Shown: positions 41,674-50,450, counted from the first letter of the stretch. The stretch: DNA of 64,000 bases from Actinoplanes solisilvae (GCF_003999975.1 NZ_RJAC01000002.1:558001-622000); one strand, 5' to 3'. Translations and numbers: made by a program. Notes: generated from the sequence alone by a model not told the origin.

Positions 41674-42621
41674 CTATGAGGCCGTGGGTTGCCAGCCGGC
41701 CGAGCGGGTGTGGTCGTGCGCCTCGTAGAAAGGCACCTGGGCGTACGCCCGCACCGGGAACGTGCCGAACGCGGTGATGCGCGGGGGCGCGGCGGTGAAG
41801 CGGGCGCCGTGCGGCGGCAGGTCTTCCAGGCCGGTGAGGTGCTCGACGATCGGGATGCCGGCGGCCAGCAGCACGGAGTGGGCCGGGCGCTCGCCACCGG
41901 CGGCCGCCGTCGAGTCGTCGATGTTGACCGAGTCGATGCCGACCAGGGCCGCCCCACGCTCGACCAGCAGCGCCGCCGCCTCCCCGGTCAGATAGGGCGC
42001 GTCCACCGCATAGGCCGGCGTGCCCCAGCCCCGGTCGCCGCCGGTGTGCAGCAGCACCGCGTGGCCGGCGACGGTCAGCGGCTCCAGATCGGCCTCGGTG
42101 ACCGCGCGGCGACCGCTGCCGGCCGTACGCACCACGACGGCGGGCAGGTCGGCGAGCCGCTCCAACGGCACCCCGGCCAGGTCGGTGCCGCCCACATAGC
42201 GGTGCCGTGGTGTGTCGAGGTAGGTGCCGGTCTGGCCGAGCATCTCGATGCGGTCAAGGCTGAACTCGGTGCCCTCGGCATAGTTCGGGCGCGAGTCTTC
42301 CCAGGTCAGGTGGGGTGTGATGACCGGCGCGGGGAAACCCGGATAGGTGATCAGGCCGTCGGAGATCACGTGGCTGAGCTCGACGAAGCGCAGCCGCGGC
42401 GGGCCGGGCGGGCCGGCCACCACCGGATCGGCGAAGGTGCGCACCGCGGTCAGCTCGACCCGCTCGACGTCGCGCAGGCCGAGCGAGCTGACCAGGATGC
42501 GCGCCAGGTCGGCCTCGGTGACGTCGAGGTGCGGAATGTCGACCCGCAGCCCTTGCGCCCCGAGGTGACCACCGGTGGTGAAGGCGATGTCGGCGGTCAG
42601 CTCCGCCCGGTACTGCTGCAC
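41674..42621 (-). CDS. Cyclase-family (kynurenine formamidase-like) hydrolase
   Basis: A 315-residue protein. The GTG start at 42621 is set by AGGAG eight nt upstream; the frame is open much further, but that part is only shadow sequence of the next gene. About 80 N-terminal residues (QQYRAELTADIAFTTGGHLG, HLDVTEADLARILVSSLGL) form a separate small domain. The cyclase fold starts at RFVELSHVISDGLITYPG and has GQTGTYLDTPRHRY in place of the usual HxGTHxDxPxH, so the first two metal histidines are altered while the last remains. GIDSVNIDDS and PIVEHLTGLEDLP are present. Activity is therefore uncertain. It follows the GDT1-family gene by 8 nt. Confidence 0.82.
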   Translation of the reverse strand: MQQYRAELTADIAFTTGGHLGAQGLRVDIPHLDVTEADLARILVSSLGLRDVERVELTAVRTFADPVVAGPPGPPRLRFVELSHVISDGLITYPGFPAPVITPHLTWEDSRPNYAEGTEFSLDRIEMLGQTGTYLDTPRHRYVGGTDLAGVPLERLADLPAVVVRTAGSGRRAVTEADLEPLTVAGHAVLLHTGGDRGWGTPAYAVDAPYLTGEAAALLVERGAALVGIDSVNIDDSTAAAGGERPAHSVLLAAGIPIVEHLTGLEDLPPHGARFTAAPPRITAFGTFPVRAYAQVPFYEAHDHTRSAGWQPTAS

Positions 42622-42629
42622 GAGGGCTC

Positions 42630-43217
42630 CTATCGCAGCTCGATGACCGCTTCCACCAGCAGCCAGATCCCGAAGATAGCGAAGAGCGCCGCCGCGCCGT
42701 ACTTGATGAGCTTTTCGGGCAGGTGACGGCCGAGCAGACGGCCGACCAGGATCGCGAGCGCGTCGGCGGCGACCATGCCGACCGTCGACCCGAGCCAGGT
42801 GCCGAACCAGCCGTGCTGGGTGGCCAGCGTGATCGTGGCGAGCATGGTCTTGTCGCCCAGCTCGGCCAGGAAGAACGCGCCGCCGACGGCCAGGATCGCC
42901 GAGCCGGTGCTGCGCTCGGCCTTGGTCTTCTCGTCGTCGGTGAGCTTGTCGCCGCGCAGCGTCCAGGCACCGAACGCGAGGAAGGCGACGCCGGCGACGA
43001 GCGAGATCCAGCCGGTCGGCAGGGTGGCGCCGAGGCCGTAACCGATGCCGACCGAGACGGCGTGCACGATCGCGGTCGCCACCGTGATGCCGATCAGCAC
43101 TGGCACAGTTTTGAAACGGGTCGCGAAGGTCAGCGCCATGAGCTGGGACTTGTCGCCCAGCTCGGCCACGAAGATCACGGCGAAACTGATCGCCGTCGCG
43201 GCAAGAAAACCATCCAC
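42630..43217 (-). CDS. GDT1/TMEM165 (UPF0016) family Mn2+ exporter
   Basis: A 195-residue membrane protein with six helices in two inverted repeats. Each repeat carries the diagnostic cation motif: VAELGDKSQLMALTFATRF near residue 17 and LAELGDKTMLATITLATQH near 115. Bacterial members export Mn2+ (MneA/MntX type) or Ca2+. The start is GTG 43217, with GGGAG eight nt upstream. The leader carries a yybP-ykoY Mn2+ riboswitch, which fits export of excess manganese. The cyclase-family gene downstream is likely co-transcribed. Confidence 0.92.
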   Translation of the reverse strand: MDGFLAATAISFAVIFVAELGDKSQLMALTFATRFKTVPVLIGITVATAIVHAVSVGIGYGLGATLPTGWISLVAGVAFLAFGAWTLRGDKLTDDEKTKAERSTGSAILAVGGAFFLAELGDKTMLATITLATQHGWFGTWLGSTVGMVAADALAILVGRLLGRHLPEKLIKYGAAALFAIFGIWLLVEAVIELR

Positions 43218-43225
43218 CGAAGGTG

Positions 43226-43247
43226 CTCCCGGTTATCAAGGACCGGG
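43226..43247 (-). promoter_or_regulatory. Hairpin that can hide the GDT1-gene ribosome site
   Basis: On the minus strand CCCGGT (43247-43242) can pair with ACCGGG (43233-43228), and the GGGAG ribosome site (43230-43226) overlaps the second arm. It is a plausible expression platform: with manganese bound the upstream aptamer would favour an open ribosome site. The switching partner strand is not identified. Confidence 0.45.
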
Positions 43248-43292
43248 AAGAAGTGGCGCAGGGCGACCTCGACCCGGCCGTCGTGTAAACAG

Positions 43293-43398
43293 CCAAGTCG
43301 AAGGTCTCGCTCGCCTTTGTGAAAGGCCGCGCGGCCGGACTCACAGCTTTCGAGAGTCAGCATGTCGACCGCGACATTGGGAGCTACTCCCCTTCGCA
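43293..43398 (-). ncRNA. yybP-ykoY manganese riboswitch
   Basis: Read on the minus strand, the leader shows the class hallmarks in order: GGGGAGTAGCTCCC (43393-43380), a long stem through GTCGACATGCTG, a GGCCGCGCGGCC hairpin (43337-43326), and GGCGAGCGAGACCTTCG (about 43315-43299), the conserved Mn2+-binding loop opposite the first block. The gene downstream encodes a GDT1-family Mn2+ exporter, one of the known targets of this riboswitch class. Confidence 0.88.
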
Positions 43399-43414
43399 GT
43401 GACGAGCATAGCCA

Positions 43415-43442
43415 ACGGTCCCCACCCGAAGGCGGGGACCGT
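43415..43442 (-). terminator. Hairpin after the secreted peptidase gene
   Basis: Arms ACGGTCCCC (43415-43423) and GGGGACCGT (43434-43442) with a 10-nt loop lie 8 nt beyond the minus-strand stop at 43451. No T-run. It also separates this gene from the riboswitch leader. Confidence 0.65.
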
Positions 43443-43450
43443 GAGCCTGA

Positions 43451-45049
43451 TCACCGACCGGTGATCATTTTCTGCAGTTCGAGGCGCTCGGGAGCACGCT
43501 TCGCGGTGACCGTGTTCGATGCCGCGGGCGGCTCGATCGGCTTGCAGCGCTTGTCGGAGCGCTCGCCCGGCAGCCGCTTCGGCAGTTTGCCGGAGGCCAG
43601 GTAGTCGGCGATGACGTCGTCCACGCAGCGGTTGCCCCAGAGCGAACCGGAGTGGGTGGTGCCGTCGACGCCCTCGATCAGCACCGAGCGCGGGAAACGC
43701 TTGCGCACCTCGAGGCTTCCGGTGAACGGGGTGGCCGCGTCGAGGGTCTCACTGATCAGAAGCACCGGGGCCACGGTCTCGCCGGAAACGGTCACCGGGA
43801 TGCCGCTGCGCGCCGGCCACGTGCGGCAGGGCGCGTTGTACCAGGCGTTGGCCCAGGTCTCGAACGGCGCCTTGCGGTGCACCTCCCAGTTGTCCGAGGC
43901 CCACTTGCTCCAGCTCTGCGGCCACGGGGCGTCGGTGCACTGCACGCCGAGGTAGACCGCGTAGTTGTTGTCCGCGTCCTCGCCCCGGGGGTTGTTGGTG
44001 TCGTAGAGCTGGCGCAGCGGCCGCGCGTCCCGCTTGTGCACCCAGGCGCTGAAGGCCCGGCCGATCTCGGCCCAGCCGAAGGTGTAGTAGCCGGCCTGCA
44101 GGAAGATGTCGGTCAGCTCGGACGGGCCGAGTACGCCCCCGGCCGGCTTCTTGCTCAGCCGCCGCTGCTCGGCGTCGAAGCGTCGCTGCACCTCACGGCC
44201 GGTGCGACCGAGCCGGTAGGTCTTGTGGTTCTCGGCCAGCCAGGCGAAGTAGATCTTGACGTTGCGGTCGAACGCGATGTCCTGGTCGAGGTTCGAGTCG
44301 TACCAGACGCGTGACGGGTTGACGTTGCCGTCGAGCACCATGCGACGGACGCGCTCGGGGTAGCGCGTGGCATACACCTGGCCGAGATAGGTGCCGTACG
44401 AGAAGCCGTAGAAGTTGATCTGCCGAGCGCCCAGCGCGAGCCGCAGCGCGTCCATGTCCCGTACGGTGTCGAGGGTCTTGAGGTGGTCGAGCAGCTTGCC
44501 GCCGGCCTTCTCGCACGCCTTGGCGTAGCCCTCGGTGCGCTGCAGCCAGACCTTCTCGATCCGCGGGGTGCTGGGCACGTACGCCGGACGCCTGTACCCC
44601 GCGTAGTCCTTGTCGCAGCTCAGCGACGGCTTGCTGGCGCCGACACCACGGGGGTCGAAACCGATCCAGTCGTACGCCGCCCCGGCCTGACGCGGCACGA
44701 GAGAGCCGAGGACCGAGAGCGCGCGGCCCTTGCCACCCGGTCCGCCCGGGTTGACCAGCACGATTCCCTGGTACTTCTTCTCCGGCACGGTGTGCTTGAC
44801 GCGGGACACGGCGATCTGGATCTTCTCGCCGTCCGGGTTCGCGTGGTCGAGCGGCACCGAGAGGAAGCCGCACTGGGCCTTGTGCGGGCGCAGGGCCGGG
44901 TCGGTGCAGGCGCTCCATTTGATCGGCTCGGGGCGCGCCGCCCGCGCGTCAGTCGCCGGCGGCTCGGGACGCGCTGCTCGCGCGTCGCTCGCCGGGACCC
45001 CGATCACCGCCAAGGCGATCGTGGTGGTCACCGCCAGAAGTCGTCTCAT
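43451..45049 (-). CDS. Secreted tripeptidyl-aminopeptidase-like alpha/beta hydrolase
   Basis: A 532-residue exported serine hydrolase related to Streptomyces tripeptidyl aminopeptidase. A signal peptide (LLAVTTTIALAVIGVPA) precedes the mature start. The fold shows GIVLVNPGGPGGKGRALSVL (oxyanion region), FDPRGVGASKPSLSC, the nucleophile elbow NFYGFSYGTYLG near residue 215, the C-terminal TAP domain with LLISETLDAATPFTGS carrying the acid Asp, and VDGTTHSGSLWGN with the histidine. Just after the signal the peptide DARAARPEP occurs twice in tandem. Six or more cysteines suggest disulfides. GAGAGG precedes ATG 45049. Confidence 0.88.
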   Translation of the reverse strand: MRRLLAVTTTIALAVIGVPASDARAARPEPPATDARAARPEPIKWSACTDPALRPHKAQCGFLSVPLDHANPDGEKIQIAVSRVKHTVPEKKYQGIVLVNPGGPGGKGRALSVLGSLVPRQAGAAYDWIGFDPRGVGASKPSLSCDKDYAGYRRPAYVPSTPRIEKVWLQRTEGYAKACEKAGGKLLDHLKTLDTVRDMDALRLALGARQINFYGFSYGTYLGQVYATRYPERVRRMVLDGNVNPSRVWYDSNLDQDIAFDRNVKIYFAWLAENHKTYRLGRTGREVQRRFDAEQRRLSKKPAGGVLGPSELTDIFLQAGYYTFGWAEIGRAFSAWVHKRDARPLRQLYDTNNPRGEDADNNYAVYLGVQCTDAPWPQSWSKWASDNWEVHRKAPFETWANAWYNAPCRTWPARSGIPVTVSGETVAPVLLISETLDAATPFTGSLEVRKRFPRSVLIEGVDGTTHSGSLWGNRCVDDVIADYLASGKLPKRLPGERSDKRCKPIEPPAASNTVTAKRAPERLELQKMITGR

Positions 45050-45086
45050 GCCAGCCTCTCGTGTCCGATTCGCCCCCATATGGTGC

Positions 45087-45119
45087 GGCGTGGACGGTCA
45101 CATCCGGACCGTCCACGCC
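45087..45119 (-). terminator. Hairpin between MFS and peptidase genes
   Basis: A perfect 13-bp stem (GGCGTGGACGGTC, 45087-45099 with 45107-45119) and 7-nt loop sit 24 nt after the minus-strand MFS stop. No T-run, but position and stability fit a terminator. Confidence 0.7.
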
Positions 45120-45142
45120 GGGGCGCCACGAAAGAAGCCGGG

Positions 45143-46381
45143 TCACGCCATGGCGGCCTTGCGGTGCCGCAGCCGCTGGGAGACCAGGGCGGTGAGGCCC
45201 AGCAGGGCCACGACCAGGCCGTAGATCAGGGCCGTGAGGTGCAGCCCGGCTGACGTGGCGGCGAAGCCGGCGATCACGGCCGGGACGCTGAACGCGATGT
45301 AGGCGATGGTCAGGACGACCGCGAAGAGTTCGCCGCGCTCGTGCGGGGCGGCCAGCACGGCCAGCGCGCCGAGGGTGGCCAGTGAGGAGGCGCCGAACCC
45401 GATGCCCGAGATCACGGCGCCGACGGCGGCCACGATCGTGCTGTTGATCTCCAGCCCGGCCACGCTGATCACCGAGCCGACGGTGAGCAGGCTGCCGGCC
45501 AGCAGCAGGGTGGTCTTGGCCGGAACCTTGCGCAGCAGGAAGGAGCTGATCGCGCCGGTGCCGCAGAGCAGCGTCACCACCAGGCCTCCGACAAGGTGGC
45601 TGCTGAGGCCGAAGACGCCGGCCGCGACGGACGGGCCGAGCGACAGGTAGAGCCCGGCGATCGCCCAGCTCGCGACGAGGATCGGCAGCAGGGAGATCAG
45701 GTCGCCGCGCAGGCGGTCGGGCACGGCGAGCTTGGGCGCGAGGGAGGCGACGGCCCCGGGCTTGCGGGCGGAGGTCTCCGGGATGCGGGCCACGACGATC
45801 GCGGCGAGCACCATGCCGACGAGGAGCAGCGCCCAGACGAGGTGGGTGGGCTGAGGGGCGTACTGGACCAGGACGCCGGTGCCGAGCGCGCCGATGGCGA
45901 GGCCGCCGATGGGGGCGAGGCTGTTGATCAGGCCGGCCCGGGCCGGTGCGTGCGGCGGCTTGAGATCGACCAGAGCCGCGCCGAGGGTGGTCAGCGCCGC
46001 GCCGGTCGCGATGCCCTGGAGCAGACGGGCGACGAGCAGGACGGTGACGTCACCAGCGGTCAGGAAGAGCACGAACGACACGGCCTCGATCGCGATCGCC
46101 ACGGCCAGGACGGGACGGCGGCCGATGTGATCGCTGAGCGCACCGAGGGTGAGAAGGGCGGCAACCAGCCCCACGACGTAGACGGCGAAGACGAAGGTGA
46201 GTGTGGTCGCCGAGAAGTTCCACTCGTGCTGATACACGACGTAGAGCGGAGACGGCGCCGCGGAGGCCGCCGAGAACATCAGGAAGATCGCCGTGATCGC
46301 CGCGAACGCGATCGGGCGGGAGAGCCGTCGGCCGCGAGGCGCGACGGTGCTGGACGGCGGAGCGTCGGCGAGGGTGGTCAT
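45143..46381 (-). CDS. MFS transporter controlled by a divergent TetR regulator
   Basis: A 412-residue, 12-helix major facilitator. The first cytoplasmic loop carries motif A as GALSDHIGRRPVLAVA near residue 82; helix 4 is VARLLQGIATGAALTTLGAA. The rest is generic MFS. It is divergent from a TetR-family gene with an 82-bp gap that holds two identical operators, so expression should rise when the regulator binds its ligand, probably a compound the pump exports. Ends upstream of a strong hairpin; monocistronic. Confidence 0.88.
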   Translation of the reverse strand: MTTLADAPPSSTVAPRGRRLSRPIAFAAITAIFLMFSAASAAPSPLYVVYQHEWNFSATTLTFVFAVYVVGLVAALLTLGALSDHIGRRPVLAVAIAIEAVSFVLFLTAGDVTVLLVARLLQGIATGAALTTLGAALVDLKPPHAPARAGLINSLAPIGGLAIGALGTGVLVQYAPQPTHLVWALLLVGMVLAAIVVARIPETSARKPGAVASLAPKLAVPDRLRGDLISLLPILVASWAIAGLYLSLGPSVAAGVFGLSSHLVGGLVVTLLCGTGAISSFLLRKVPAKTTLLLAGSLLTVGSVISVAGLEINSTIVAAVGAVISGIGFGASSLATLGALAVLAAPHERGELFAVVLTIAYIAFSVPAVIAGFAATSAGLHLTALIYGLVVALLGLTALVSQRLRHRKAAMA

Positions 46382-46405
46382 GGAGCGGGCCTCCGAAAAA
46401 TGTGA

Positions 46406-46448
46406 CAGACAGGTCTGTCTGACCAGGCAAGACTAGACAGGTCTGTCT
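46406..46448. promoter_or_regulatory. Two identical TetR-type operators
   Basis: AGACAGGTCTGTCT occurs at 46407-46420 and again at 46435-46448, 28 bp apart centre to centre. The first is extended to 7-bp arms. Both lie in the 82-bp gap between the divergent MFS and TetR genes. This inverted repeat is the usual form of TetR-family sites. Confidence 0.82.
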
Positions 46449-46463
46449 GCTATCGTCAACGAC

Positions 46464-47051
46464 ATGTCCGCCACATCACCATCCGTCGCTCGGAAGCCGT
46501 CGGCGCGTGACCGCCTGCTGGCCGCCGCCGACGAGCTCTTCTACGCCGAGGGCGTGCACACCGTCGGCATCGATCGCGTGATCGAGAAGGCCGGCGTCGC
46601 CAAGGCCTCTCTCTACAGCTCCTTCGGCAGCAAGGACGAACTGGTCAAGGCCTACCTTCAGGGCCGCCACGAGCGCCGCCGCGCCCGCATGCTGGCCGGC
46701 CTCGAGCGCTACGACGACCCGCGCGACCGCCTGCTGGGCGTCTTCGAGGTGCTGGCCGAGGTGGCCGGCAACCCGGGCTTCCGCGGTTGCGCCTTCGTCA
46801 ACGCCAGCGCCGAGTCGCCGCGTGGCGGGCCGGTCGAGGAGGTCTCCGACATCTACCGCGCGTGGGTGCGTGGCCTGTTCCACGAGCTCGCCCGCGACGC
46901 CGGCGCCAAAGACCCGGCCACCCTGGCCGACCAGCTCGTCGTGCTCTACGACGGCGCCTCGATCGGCGCCCGCATGGACGAGGGCGGCCCGAAGGCCGCC
47001 CTCGTGGCTCGCGACATCGCCGCCACCCTGTTGGCGGCGGCGACTCTTTAG
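46464..47051 (+). CDS. TetR-family transcriptional repressor
   Basis: A 195-residue regulator. The N-terminal helix-turn-helix is [20 protein letters not shown], then [20 protein letters not shown] and [13 protein letters not shown], a strong TetR signature. The C-terminal ligand domain ([22 protein letters not shown]) resembles the AcrR/YxaF-like TetR_C group. It is divergent from the MFS gene and should bind the twin AGACAGGTCTGTCT operators to repress both. Its stop overlaps that of the converging second MFS gene by 4 bp. Confidence 0.92.
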   Translation: MSATSPSVARKPSARDRLLAAADELFYAEGVHTVGIDRVIEKAGVAKASLYSSFGSKDELVKAYLQGRHERRRARMLAGLERYDDPRDRLLGVFEVLAEVAGNPGFRGCAFVNASAESPRGGPVEEVSDIYRAWVRGLFHELARDAGAKDPATLADQLVVLYDGASIGARMDEGGPKAALVARDIAATLLAAATL

Positions 47052-48802
47052 GCCTCGCGCAACGGTTCCGCCACGGCGGTGGCCGGGTTCAGCGGCTGAG
47101 CTTCCTCGAGTTCGGCCTTGAGTTCGGCCTCGTGGGCGACGAAGCCGGTCGCGGCCCGGCCCTTCACCAGCGACGCCAGCGCGCCCACCACGGCCATCGC
47201 GATCGCCAGCCCGAAGACGATCACCAGGCCGTCGTGGAACGGCTCGGAGATCAGCCGCGGGAAGAACTCGAGGCCGGTCAGCCGGGCCGCGTTGCCGGGC
47301 GGCAGCGCGGCCAGCACGTGGGACCCGAGCAGTTCACCGATCGGGTTGTAGCCGAGGAACGCGGCGAACAGCGTGCCCACCGGCGGCAGCGCGGCGATCG
47401 CGGACGCCGTCGCGGCCGGCACGCCCTGGCCGGTCAGACCGCTGTTCAGCGAATCCGGCAGCGAGTCGGCCAGACCGGCCACCATCAGCGAGAAGAAGAC
47501 GCCGATGGAGAGCACCTGACCGGCGTTCTGGAAGGTGGCCCGCATGCCGGAGGCCGCGCCACGCATCTCGGCGGGCACGCTCGACATGATCAGCGAGGTG
47601 TTCGGCGCCGCGAACAGGCCGCCGCCGACGCCGTTGATGAAGATCAGCGCCGCGAAGACGACATAGTTGAAGTTGGCCGGCAGAAGCAGCAGACCGACGA
47701 AGGACGCGGCCATCACGAACAGGCCCCCGGCGGCGAACGGGCGCGGGCCGAACCGGTCGGAGAGCGTTCCGGCGATCGGCCCGGCGGCCAGGAAGCCGAT
47801 CGTCAGCGGGACCAGATAGATGCCGGCCCACAGCGGCGTCGACTCGTAGCTGTAGCCGTGCTGCGGGAGCCAGATGCCCTGCAGCCAGATGATCAGCATG
47901 AACTGCAGGCCGCCACGGGCCACGCTGGCCAGCAGGTTGGCCGCGTTGCCGCTGGCGAAGGCGCGGTTCCGGAACAGGGCCAGCGGGAACATGGGTTCGG
48001 CCACGCGCTTCTCGATCACGCCGAACGCGACCAGCACGAGTGCGCCGCCGAGCAGCCCACTCAGGACCCACGGGTTGGTCCAGCCCATCGTGTGGCCGCC
48101 GTACGGCTGGATCCCGTACGTGATGGCGGCCAGGACGGCCGTGAGCCCGATCGCGAAGGTCGCGTTTCCCCACCAGTCGATCTTGGCTTTCCGGCGGACG
48201 CCGGTGTCGCGCAGCGAGCGGTAGGCCCACACGGTGCCGAGGATGCCCAGCGGGATGTTGACCCAGAAGATCGAGCGCCAGTCCCACTCGGCGAGCACAC
48301 CGCCCGCGACCAGGCCGATGAACGAACCGGCCAGCGCCGAGACGATGTTGACGCCGAGCGCCATGCCGCGCTGCTCGGGCTTGAAGGCGTCCGTGATGAT
48401 CGCGGCCGAGTTGGCCATCAGCATCGCGCCGCCGACCGCCTGCAGCACCCGCCAGCCGATGAGCCAGAGCGCGCCGCTCCCGCCGTCGAACGGGTCGAGC
48501 GACAGGACGATCGAGGTGAGCGTAAAAATCGCGAAGCCCGCGTTGTAGATGCGGACGCGGCCGTACATGTCGCCGAGCCGGCCCAGGGTGACCACCAGGA
48601 CGGCGGTGACCAGCATGTAACCGATCAGCATCCACAGCAGATAGCTGACGTTGGCGGGCTGGAGCGGGTCGACGTGGATGCCCTTGAAGATGGCGGGGAG
48701 CGAGATCAGCACGATCGAGGCGTTGATCGTCGCCAGCAGGGTGCCGAGCGTGGTGTTCGACAGCGCGATCCACTTGTAGCGCGGATGGTCCACGGATAGC
48801 AC
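47048..48802 (-). CDS. MFS transporter, EmrB/QacA-like, 14 helices
   Basis: A 584-residue membrane pump. Motif D1 is [16 protein letters not shown] near residue 27, motif [15 protein letters not shown] near 75, and motif [21 protein letters not shown] near 155. A C-terminal extension of about 40 residues is cytoplasmic and Glu/Ala-rich. AGGAG eight nt upstream supports the GTG start at 48802. It lies downstream of a MarR-family gene in the same direction, so MarR probably controls it. The region around 48820 (CATTTATGCGTACATTTCG) could hold a MarR site but the symmetry is weak. Confidence 0.88.
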   Translation of the reverse strand: MLSVDHPRYKWIALSNTTLGTLLATINASIVLISLPAIFKGIHVDPLQPANVSYLLWMLIGYMLVTAVLVVTLGRLGDMYGRVRIYNAGFAIFTLTSIVLSLDPFDGGSGALWLIGWRVLQAVGGAMLMANSAAIITDAFKPEQRGMALGVNIVSALAGSFIGLVAGGVLAEWDWRSIFWVNIPLGILGTVWAYRSLRDTGVRRKAKIDWWGNATFAIGLTAVLAAITYGIQPYGGHTMGWTNPWVLSGLLGGALVLVAFGVIEKRVAEPMFPLALFRNRAFASGNAANLLASVARGGLQFMLIIWLQGIWLPQHGYSYESTPLWAGIYLVPLTIGFLAAGPIAGTLSDRFGPRPFAAGGLFVMAASFVGLLLLPANFNYVVFAALIFINGVGGGLFAAPNTSLIMSSVPAEMRGAASGMRATFQNAGQVLSIGVFFSLMVAGLADSLPDSLNSGLTGQGVPAATASAIAALPPVGTLFAAFLGYNPIGELLGSHVLAALPPGNAARLTGLEFFPRLISEPFHDGLVIVFGLAIAMAVVGALASLVKGRAATGFVAHEAELKAELEEAQPLNPATAVAEPLREA

Positions 48803-48882
48803 GCGGTCAACTCCTGTTCATTTATGCGTACATTTCGGGCAGCCAGGGCCGCGCGCCACTCTGCTCCGCGGTCGGCGGGCCC

Positions 48883-48945
48883 ACTGTTCGGCAACCGGAC
48901 CATGGCCCGCCAACCAGGCCGCTGTTCGGCAACCAGGCCGCCGTT
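48883..48945. repeat. Short GTTCGGC/CAACCAGGCC repeats between MarR and MFS genes
   Basis: CTGTTCGGCAACC occurs at 48883 and 48922; CAACCAGGCCGC occurs near 48911 and 48930; a third CGTTCGGC follows near 48941. They make up most of the 164-bp gap between the MFS start and the MarR stop. They look like local duplication; a regulatory role is possible but unsupported. Confidence 0.5.
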
Positions 48946-48966
48946 CGGCCGTCGGGCGCCGAGCGG

Positions 48967-49407
48967 CTACTCGGTGGCCAGGTCGCTCAGCCGCTCCAGC
49001 GCGGGCAGCGCGGCCACGATGGCCGCGTGCTCAGCCGGAGTGAGGCCCCGGAGCAGGTCGGACAGCGCCGTCGCCCGCACCTCGCGGCGGTGGGCCACGG
49101 CGGCCCGGCCGGCCTCGGTGATGCTGACGACCACGGCACGCCCGTCGTTGGGGTCGCCGGTCCGCTCGGCCAGCCCCTCCTTTTCGAGGCGGGTGACCAG
49201 CTGGGTCATCGCCGGCTGGCTGATCCCCTCGGGCGCGTAGAGCTCACTGAGCCGATGGGGACCCGAGCGCTCCAGCCGGCGCAGCGTCGAGGCCGCGGTC
49301 AGGCTGAGCGGACCCCGCGGCGTGAGGCGCCGGAGCGTCTCGTAGAAGCGCTCGAACCCGGCCGCGATGGCCGCGTCCTCCTGCGTGATGGCGGTGACAG
49401 GCTGCAC
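48967..49407 (-). CDS. MarR-family transcriptional regulator
   Basis: A 146-residue regulator with the winged-helix MarR core: PLSLTAASTLRRLERSGPHRL, then LSELYAPEGISQPAMTQLVT (recognition helix), RLEKEGLAERTGDPNDGRAV with the conserved DxR wing, and a C-terminal dimer helix. The start could be GTG 49407 or ATG 49449; neither has a good ribosome site, and the shorter form matches family length. The MFS gene downstream in the same orientation is the likely target. Confidence 0.87.
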   Translation of the reverse strand: MQPVTAITQEDAAIAAGFERFYETLRRLTPRGPLSLTAASTLRRLERSGPHRLSELYAPEGISQPAMTQLVTRLEKEGLAERTGDPNDGRAVVVSITEAGRAAVAHRREVRATALSDLLRGLTPAEHAAIVAALPALERLSDLATE

Positions 49408-49558
49408 AATGAGAATGTATATCACGCGCTTATGAATGACGCGCGACAAGTGACCCAGGCCTCACTTGCGCCACGCTCATTGTCACAATGTTGCAATTCG
49501 CCCATACGCGCCGGGCCGTCGGGCGGACGAATGGCGACCGAAATGTCACCATGCAGTC

Positions 49559-50119
49559 ATGGACGAGCAAACCCTTTGGGCCTTGGTCGACCACAGCCCG
49601 GAGCACGCCGACCGCGACTCCTGGCTGCACCCCCACCTGGGCACCACCACCGGCGGCGGCCACGCCCCGCGCGAATATGTGGTCGCGCTCCGCCACGTCG
49701 CGATGATCCTGGACGCCGATCCACGCTGGCGGTCCTGGTGGCAGCAGTCCGGCCTGGCCGCCTGCGAGCTGGGCATCGTCGCCGAGGGACGGCTCGACCA
49801 TCTGCGGCCCAGCGCCGACATCCGCCGCTTCGACGACCGCCTCCAGGCCAACTTCACCTGCGCCCTGCCGGCCGGGCCGCCGACGGCGGGCACCGTGGAG
49901 CAGGCCACCCGCACCGCCGCCGAAGAGGTGCGGGCCATGTTCGAGGTGATCCGCCAGGCGCTGACCCTGCCGGCGCTGCCGCCCACCCCGCCGGTGCCGA
50001 GCCCGCCCACCGACGTCCCGGACGTGCCGGTCACCGCGAAGCGCGTGCCCGACCCGCCGCACGAGCCCGAACGGCAGGGCTACCTGACCCTGACCCAGAT
50101 TCAGGAGTTCTTCGCCTGA
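49559..50119 (+). CDS. Conserved-looking protein of unknown function, Pro-rich C-terminus
   Basis: A 186-residue soluble protein. The N-terminal 145 residues look folded and helical (MDEQTLWALVDHSPEHADRD, REYVVALRHVAMILDADPRW, SWWQQSGLAACELGIVAEGR, EEVRAMFEVIRQALTLP). A Pro-rich spacer (PALPPTPPVPSPPTDVPDVP) leads to a short conserved-looking end (QGYLTLTQIQEFFA). No motif or family recognised. Codon bias is that of a genuine gene. Convergent with the immunity-like gene 25 bp away. Confidence 0.68.
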   Translation: MDEQTLWALVDHSPEHADRDSWLHPHLGTTTGGGHAPREYVVALRHVAMILDADPRWRSWWQQSGLAACELGIVAEGRLDHLRPSADIRRFDDRLQANFTCALPAGPPTAGTVEQATRTAAEEVRAMFEVIRQALTLPALPPTPPVPSPPTDVPDVPVTAKRVPDPPHEPERQGYLTLTQIQEFFA

Positions 50120-50144
50120 ACCGGGCGCCCGAGGAGCAGGCAGC

Positions 50145-50450
50145 TCACCAGGTCAGGTCGACCAGCTCGTGGAGCTGCGCCAGCGCGTCGCCCTTGCCCG
50201 GACCGTCCGGGAGTTCACGGCGGGCGGCCGCGACAAGGTCGGCCCGCAGCAGCGTGTAGATCTCCTCCCGGCCCGCGTCCGGAAGGTCGGGGATCCAGAG
50301 GCTGCCGAGGTTCTCCGCGACGACCATGCGGAGCCAGTCGGCCGTCTTCCGGTCGTCGAGCCGCGGGATGAGATATTCCAGCGTCCACTCGAAGAGCCCA
50401 CCCGTCGCCTGCCAGTCCTTGCCCGTCCGGACCATGATGAGTGCCGCCAT
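50145..50450 (-). CDS. Putative immunity protein
   Basis: A 101-residue acidic soluble protein (MAALIMVRTGKDWQATGGLF, IPRLDDRKTADWLRMVVAEN, LGSLWIPDLPDAGREEIYTL, GKGDALAQLHELVDLTW). The frame is open further upstream, but that part is shadow of the toxin-like frame. It starts 9 nt after the end of the toxin-like core on the same strand, as immunity genes do. Size, acidity and position argue for immunity; I do not recognise a named family. ATG 50435 is an alternative start. Confidence 0.55.
   Translation of the reverse strand: MAALIMVRTGKDWQATGGLFEWTLEYLIPRLDDRKTADWLRMVVAENLGSLWIPDLPDAGREEIYTLLRADLVAAARRELPDGPGKGDALAQLHELVDLTW

Noticed and set aside
42630..43217. GDT1-family gene as a Ca2+/H+ exchanger
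   Set aside because: Not excluded by sequence, but the Mn2+ riboswitch in its leader makes manganese the better call.
41674..43344. A 556-codon open frame on the minus strand as one fusion protein
   Set aside because: The upstream part is an out-of-phase shadow of the GDT1-family gene and its riboswitch; the real start is GTG 42621 with AGGAG.
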